A stretch of 64,000 nt of DNA from Thermovirga lienii DSM 17291. Its GTDB lineage: Bacteria; Synergistota; Synergistia; Synergistales; Thermovirgaceae. The stretch spans positions 1,514,501 through 1,578,500 of the forward strand of contig CP003096.1 of the NCBI GenBank assembly GCA_000233775.1, written 5' to 3'. Of the stretch, positions 62,076 through 64,000 are shown piece after piece (position 1 is the stretch's first letter; each line of letters starts with the position of its first letter). Made by a program: the position numbers and the translations under genes. The notes under the pieces are model-generated. The model had not been told where the DNA came from, searched no databases, and saw only the letters and a list, made by a program, of their open reading frames with translations.

Positions 62076-63472
62076 GGTCAAGTCCTATATTTTGTGTAAA
62101 TTTGTTTTGGTCTCTGGTAATGGTCTTATGCATTTTTCTTATTTTTTGTTAAAGGCAATAGATTTTAGGGCTTGATCTAGATTGCTGTTGTGAAAGATAT
62201 TCATAGTACTCATCCATATCAAGGTACTTCCTTCCACCAGCCCACTTGTTGTCTATCTCAAGAAGAACTGCGCCAAGCAACCTTACTGCCGATTCCCTGC
62301 TTGGAAATATCCGTATAACCCTCTCCCTACGCCTTATCTCCTCATTCAATCTCTCCACACTGTTGGTCGTCCTCAGACGCTTACGATACTTCTCCGGCAA
62401 AGACAATATCGCCACAGCATCGTCAAATCCCTCTTCCAAAATCCTCATCGCCTTAGGAGCTTTTTCTTCGTATTCCTCTAAAACCCTCATCAACAACATC
62501 CTGGCTGTCCCCATATCCGGAGCATGCAAAATAGCCTGTATCCGAGTCTTGAGCTCCCCCTGAAGACCCTTAGGTGAAGCAGATAGTATGTTCCGTATAA
62601 AATGAGTTTGACACCTCTGCCAGCTTGACCCCTGAAAATTTCTCCTCAAAGCCTTTACTAATCCCTTGTGGTCGTCAGATACCACTAAATCCACACCTCT
62701 TAAACCTCTATCTTTCAACCAACCGAAAAAATCCCCCCAGCTCTCCTCTGATTCGCTATCTCCTACCACAAACCCCAAAACTTCTCGTATACCTTCTCTG
62801 TTCACACCCACACATATAAGCATGCTCCTATGTAAGACCCTGTTTTCTTCCCTCACCCTTATAACCAATGCATCTACAATCAGAAAGGGATACTCCTTAT
62901 CCTTCAAAGACCTATCTCTCCACGCTTCTATAACTGGATCCAGCCTCCTGCATAATTCCGACACCAATGACTTGGATATCCTTACTCCACATAACTCCTC
63001 GGTTATCTCAGATACCTTACGGGTTGATACCCCATTTACTACCATCTCCATCAAAGCCAAAATAAAGGCCTGTTCGCTCCTCTGATATCTGCTGAAAAGC
63101 TCCGTAGAAAACTTGCCATTACGAAGCCTGGGCACCCTCAAAACAAGGCTCCCTACTCTCGTCGTAAGCCTGTGCGGGTATGTTCCGTTGCGATACCCTC
63201 GTCTTTCCTCTGTCCGCTCGTAAGCCTCTGCTCTCAATTGTTCCGTTGCCTGGGCTTGAAGAACTTGATTCAATACCGACTCCAATAACTTAGATACTCC
63301 AGAATCCTTACTGTCCGACAAAAATAACTGATGCAGTAATTCTGAGTCGATGGTAATATTGTACTGAGCCATTGCAAGGTCACCTCCGGTTTGGGTTTGT
63401 TTTTCCGCTTACCATTTTAAACCAGAGACCTTGCCTTGGCTCTTAATTTTACACAATTATATGGACGTAACT
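62076..63472 (-). mobile_element. IS256-family insertion sequence, copy 2
   Basis: 1397 bp, matching copy 1 at 28481-29877 and in the same orientation. A 9-base target duplication ttagcaacc flanks it (62067-62075 and 63473-63481). It lies between the ribosome-binding site and the start codon of the PAP2 gene. Confidence 0.95.
62149..63372 (-). CDS. IS256-family transposase, copy 2
   Basis: 407 residues, the same protein as at 28554-29777, with the intact DDE residues and the NSVERLNEEIRRR signature. The left end of the element lies 73 bases beyond its stop, the right end 100 bases before its start. Confidence 0.97.
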   Translation of the reverse strand: MAQYNITIDSELLHQLFLSDSKDSGVSKLLESVLNQVLQAQATEQLRAEAYERTEERRGYRNGTYPHRLTTRVGSLVLRVPRLRNGKFSTELFSRYQRSEQAFILALMEMVVNGVSTRKVSEITEELCGVRISKSLVSELCRRLDPVIEAWRDRSLKDKEYPFLIVDALVIRVREENRVLHRSMLICVGVNREGIREVLGFVVGDSESEESWGDFFGWLKDRGLRGVDLVVSDDHKGLVKALRRNFQGSSWQRCQTHFIRNILSASPKGLQGELKTRIQAILHAPDMGTARMLLMRVLEEYEEKAPKAMRILEEGFDDAVAILSLPEKYRKRLRTTNSVERLNEEIRRRERVIRIFPSRESAVRLLGAVLLEIDNKWAGGRKYLDMDEYYEYLSQQQSRSSPKIYCL

Positions 63473-63595
63473 TTAGCAACCTCCAATATCATATGGATAC
63501 ATATTTTATCAAACGAATACACAAAAACAACAAAGCTGAAGGCAGCCTTGATACTATGGATGTGACACATCCAATACAATGCTGAAAATAAAAAA

Positions 63596-63614
63596 CCCCG
63601 GGCTATGCCCGGGG
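63596..63614 (-). terminator. Terminator of tRNA-Leu
   Basis: CCCCGGGC (63596-63603) pairs with GCCCGGGG (63607-63614), 3-base loop; on the minus strand it is followed by TTTTTT. It lies 13 bases past the CCA end. Confidence 0.88.
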
Positions 63615-63627
63615 CTATCTGTCTTTT

Positions 63628-63715
63628 TGGTGCCGGAGGGGAGACTCGAACTCCCACAGACCCAAGGTCCGGCGGATTTTGAGTCCGCTGCGTCTACCAA
63701 TTCCGCCACTCCGGC
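63628..63715 (-). tRNA. tRNA-Leu(CAA)
   Basis: 88 bases including an encoded CCA. Acceptor GCCGGAG pairs with CTCCGGC; the D-arm includes TTGGTAGAC. The anticodon loop is CTCAAAA, giving CAA (reads UUG). A long variable arm (CCGGACCTTGGGTCTG region) marks class II, and the T-arm is GGGAGTTCGAGTCTCCC. Confidence 0.96.
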
Positions 63716-63813
63716 AGCGCAAGAATATTTTGTTATTCATTGGCCTTTTTGTCAACCTCTAAGGGGAATTTTTTTACTTTTCAATACAACTTCCACACAC
63801 AAAGAAAACAATA

Positions 63814-64000
63814 TCACAGTTTATACACATCCGGCCGTCTGTCCTGTAAAACTGGTATGGCCTCTCTTGCCTTTTCAAGCACACTAAAGTCTATATGAGC
63901 CTCAACTATACCCTCATCACCAGTTAGTTCCGCAAGGACCTGCCCTAAGGGGTCCACCGCCATTGATCCTCCCACAAATGCGTTCTGGTCCTCCACCCCT
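63814..64000 (-). CDS. Carbon-nitrogen hydrolase (nitrilase family), C-terminal end only
   Basis: About 62 residues are visible; the gene continues past the right edge. EDQNAFVGGSMAVDPLGQVL, then DEGIVEAHIDFSVLEKAREAIPVL and DRRPDVY form the usual C terminus of omega-amidase/N-carbamoylase-like nitrilases. The catalytic Glu-Lys-Cys lie outside the window, so the substrate cannot be judged. Confidence 0.82.
   Translation of the reverse strand, partial: GVEDQNAFVGGSMAVDPLGQVLAELTGDEGIVEAHIDFSVLEKAREAIPVLQDRRPDVYKL

Noticed and set aside
1-64000. CRISPR arrays, prophage or integrative-element gene sets, rRNA genes
   Set aside because: I saw no regularly spaced repeats, no phage structural or integrase genes and no rRNA sequence; the only mobile DNA I can support is the three insertion sequences.

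Overview
This window (about 47% G+C by eye) looks like the chromosome of an anaerobic, amino-acid-fermenting bacterium of the Synergistota, perhaps a moderate thermophile of the Thermovirga/Acetomicrobium kind. The evidence is a selenocysteine-dependent Grd reductase operon, a V-type ATPase, an electron-bifurcating NuoE/NuoF/NuoG-like complex, a tungsten-type aldehyde:ferredoxin oxidoreductase, a LysW-dependent lysine/arginine pathway, AGA/AGG/ATA-rich codon use, and periplasmic Spy/CpxP-like proteins that imply a diderm envelope. The phylum is inferred; no rRNA gene is present to confirm it.

Layout. 1-4.2 kb: 3'-truncated aldehyde:ferredoxin oxidoreductase, a CBS-domain protein, a membrane protein of unknown function, a ThiF/MoeB-like enzyme and an IclR regulator. 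4.4-9.7 kb: glnS, a duplicated Cys/His protein, an archaeal-type D-aminoacyl-tRNA deacylase, a structured RNA with its own promoter and terminator in front of proC, and an unknown protein. 9.7-16.4 kb: a Grd operon (grdA, grdI-like, grdH-like) with a BCCT betaine-type transporter, preceded on the same strand by a two-component pair. Both grdA and the grdH-like gene read through an in-frame TGA. 16.6-22.4 kb: a four-gene redox complex whose central subunit fuses NuoF to a GltD/NfnB-like flavoprotein, as in Stn transhydrogenases. 22.5-30.2 kb: a T-box followed by lysW-lysX-lysY-lysZ-lysJ-lysK and a LysE-type exporter gene split by an IS256-family element.

30.2-44.1 kb: an aminotransferase, a two-part transketolase, an orphan carboxylate-decarboxylase beta subunit, glyA, DUF2284 and TrmO-like genes, fluC with DUF190, a Cpx-like two-component system with a tandem Spy-like protein, a DUF4412 protein, a DEAD-box helicase and uspA. 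44.2-52.8 kb: the complete V-ATPase operon in the transcribed order D-G/H-C-I-K-F-E-A-B, with an apparent 1-base frameshift at the start of subunit I. 52.9-60.7 kb: a FadR/GntR regulator facing a TRAP transporter and opine-dehydrogenase-type locus. A second insertion sequence has removed most of dctM and the front of one dehydrogenase there; a PLP gamma-lyase family enzyme and an Lrp regulator follow. 60.7-64 kb: tpx, a PAP2 phosphatase cut off from its ribosome-binding site by a second copy of the same IS256 element, tRNA-Leu(CAA), and the end of a nitrilase-family gene.

Together the genes describe fermentation of amino acids and betaine: uptake (BCCT, TRAP), Stickland-type reduction (Grd), ferredoxin/NAD(P)H balancing (Stn-like complex, aldehyde oxidoreductase), ATPase-linked ion pumping, and recent IS activity that has broken or rewired at least four genes.
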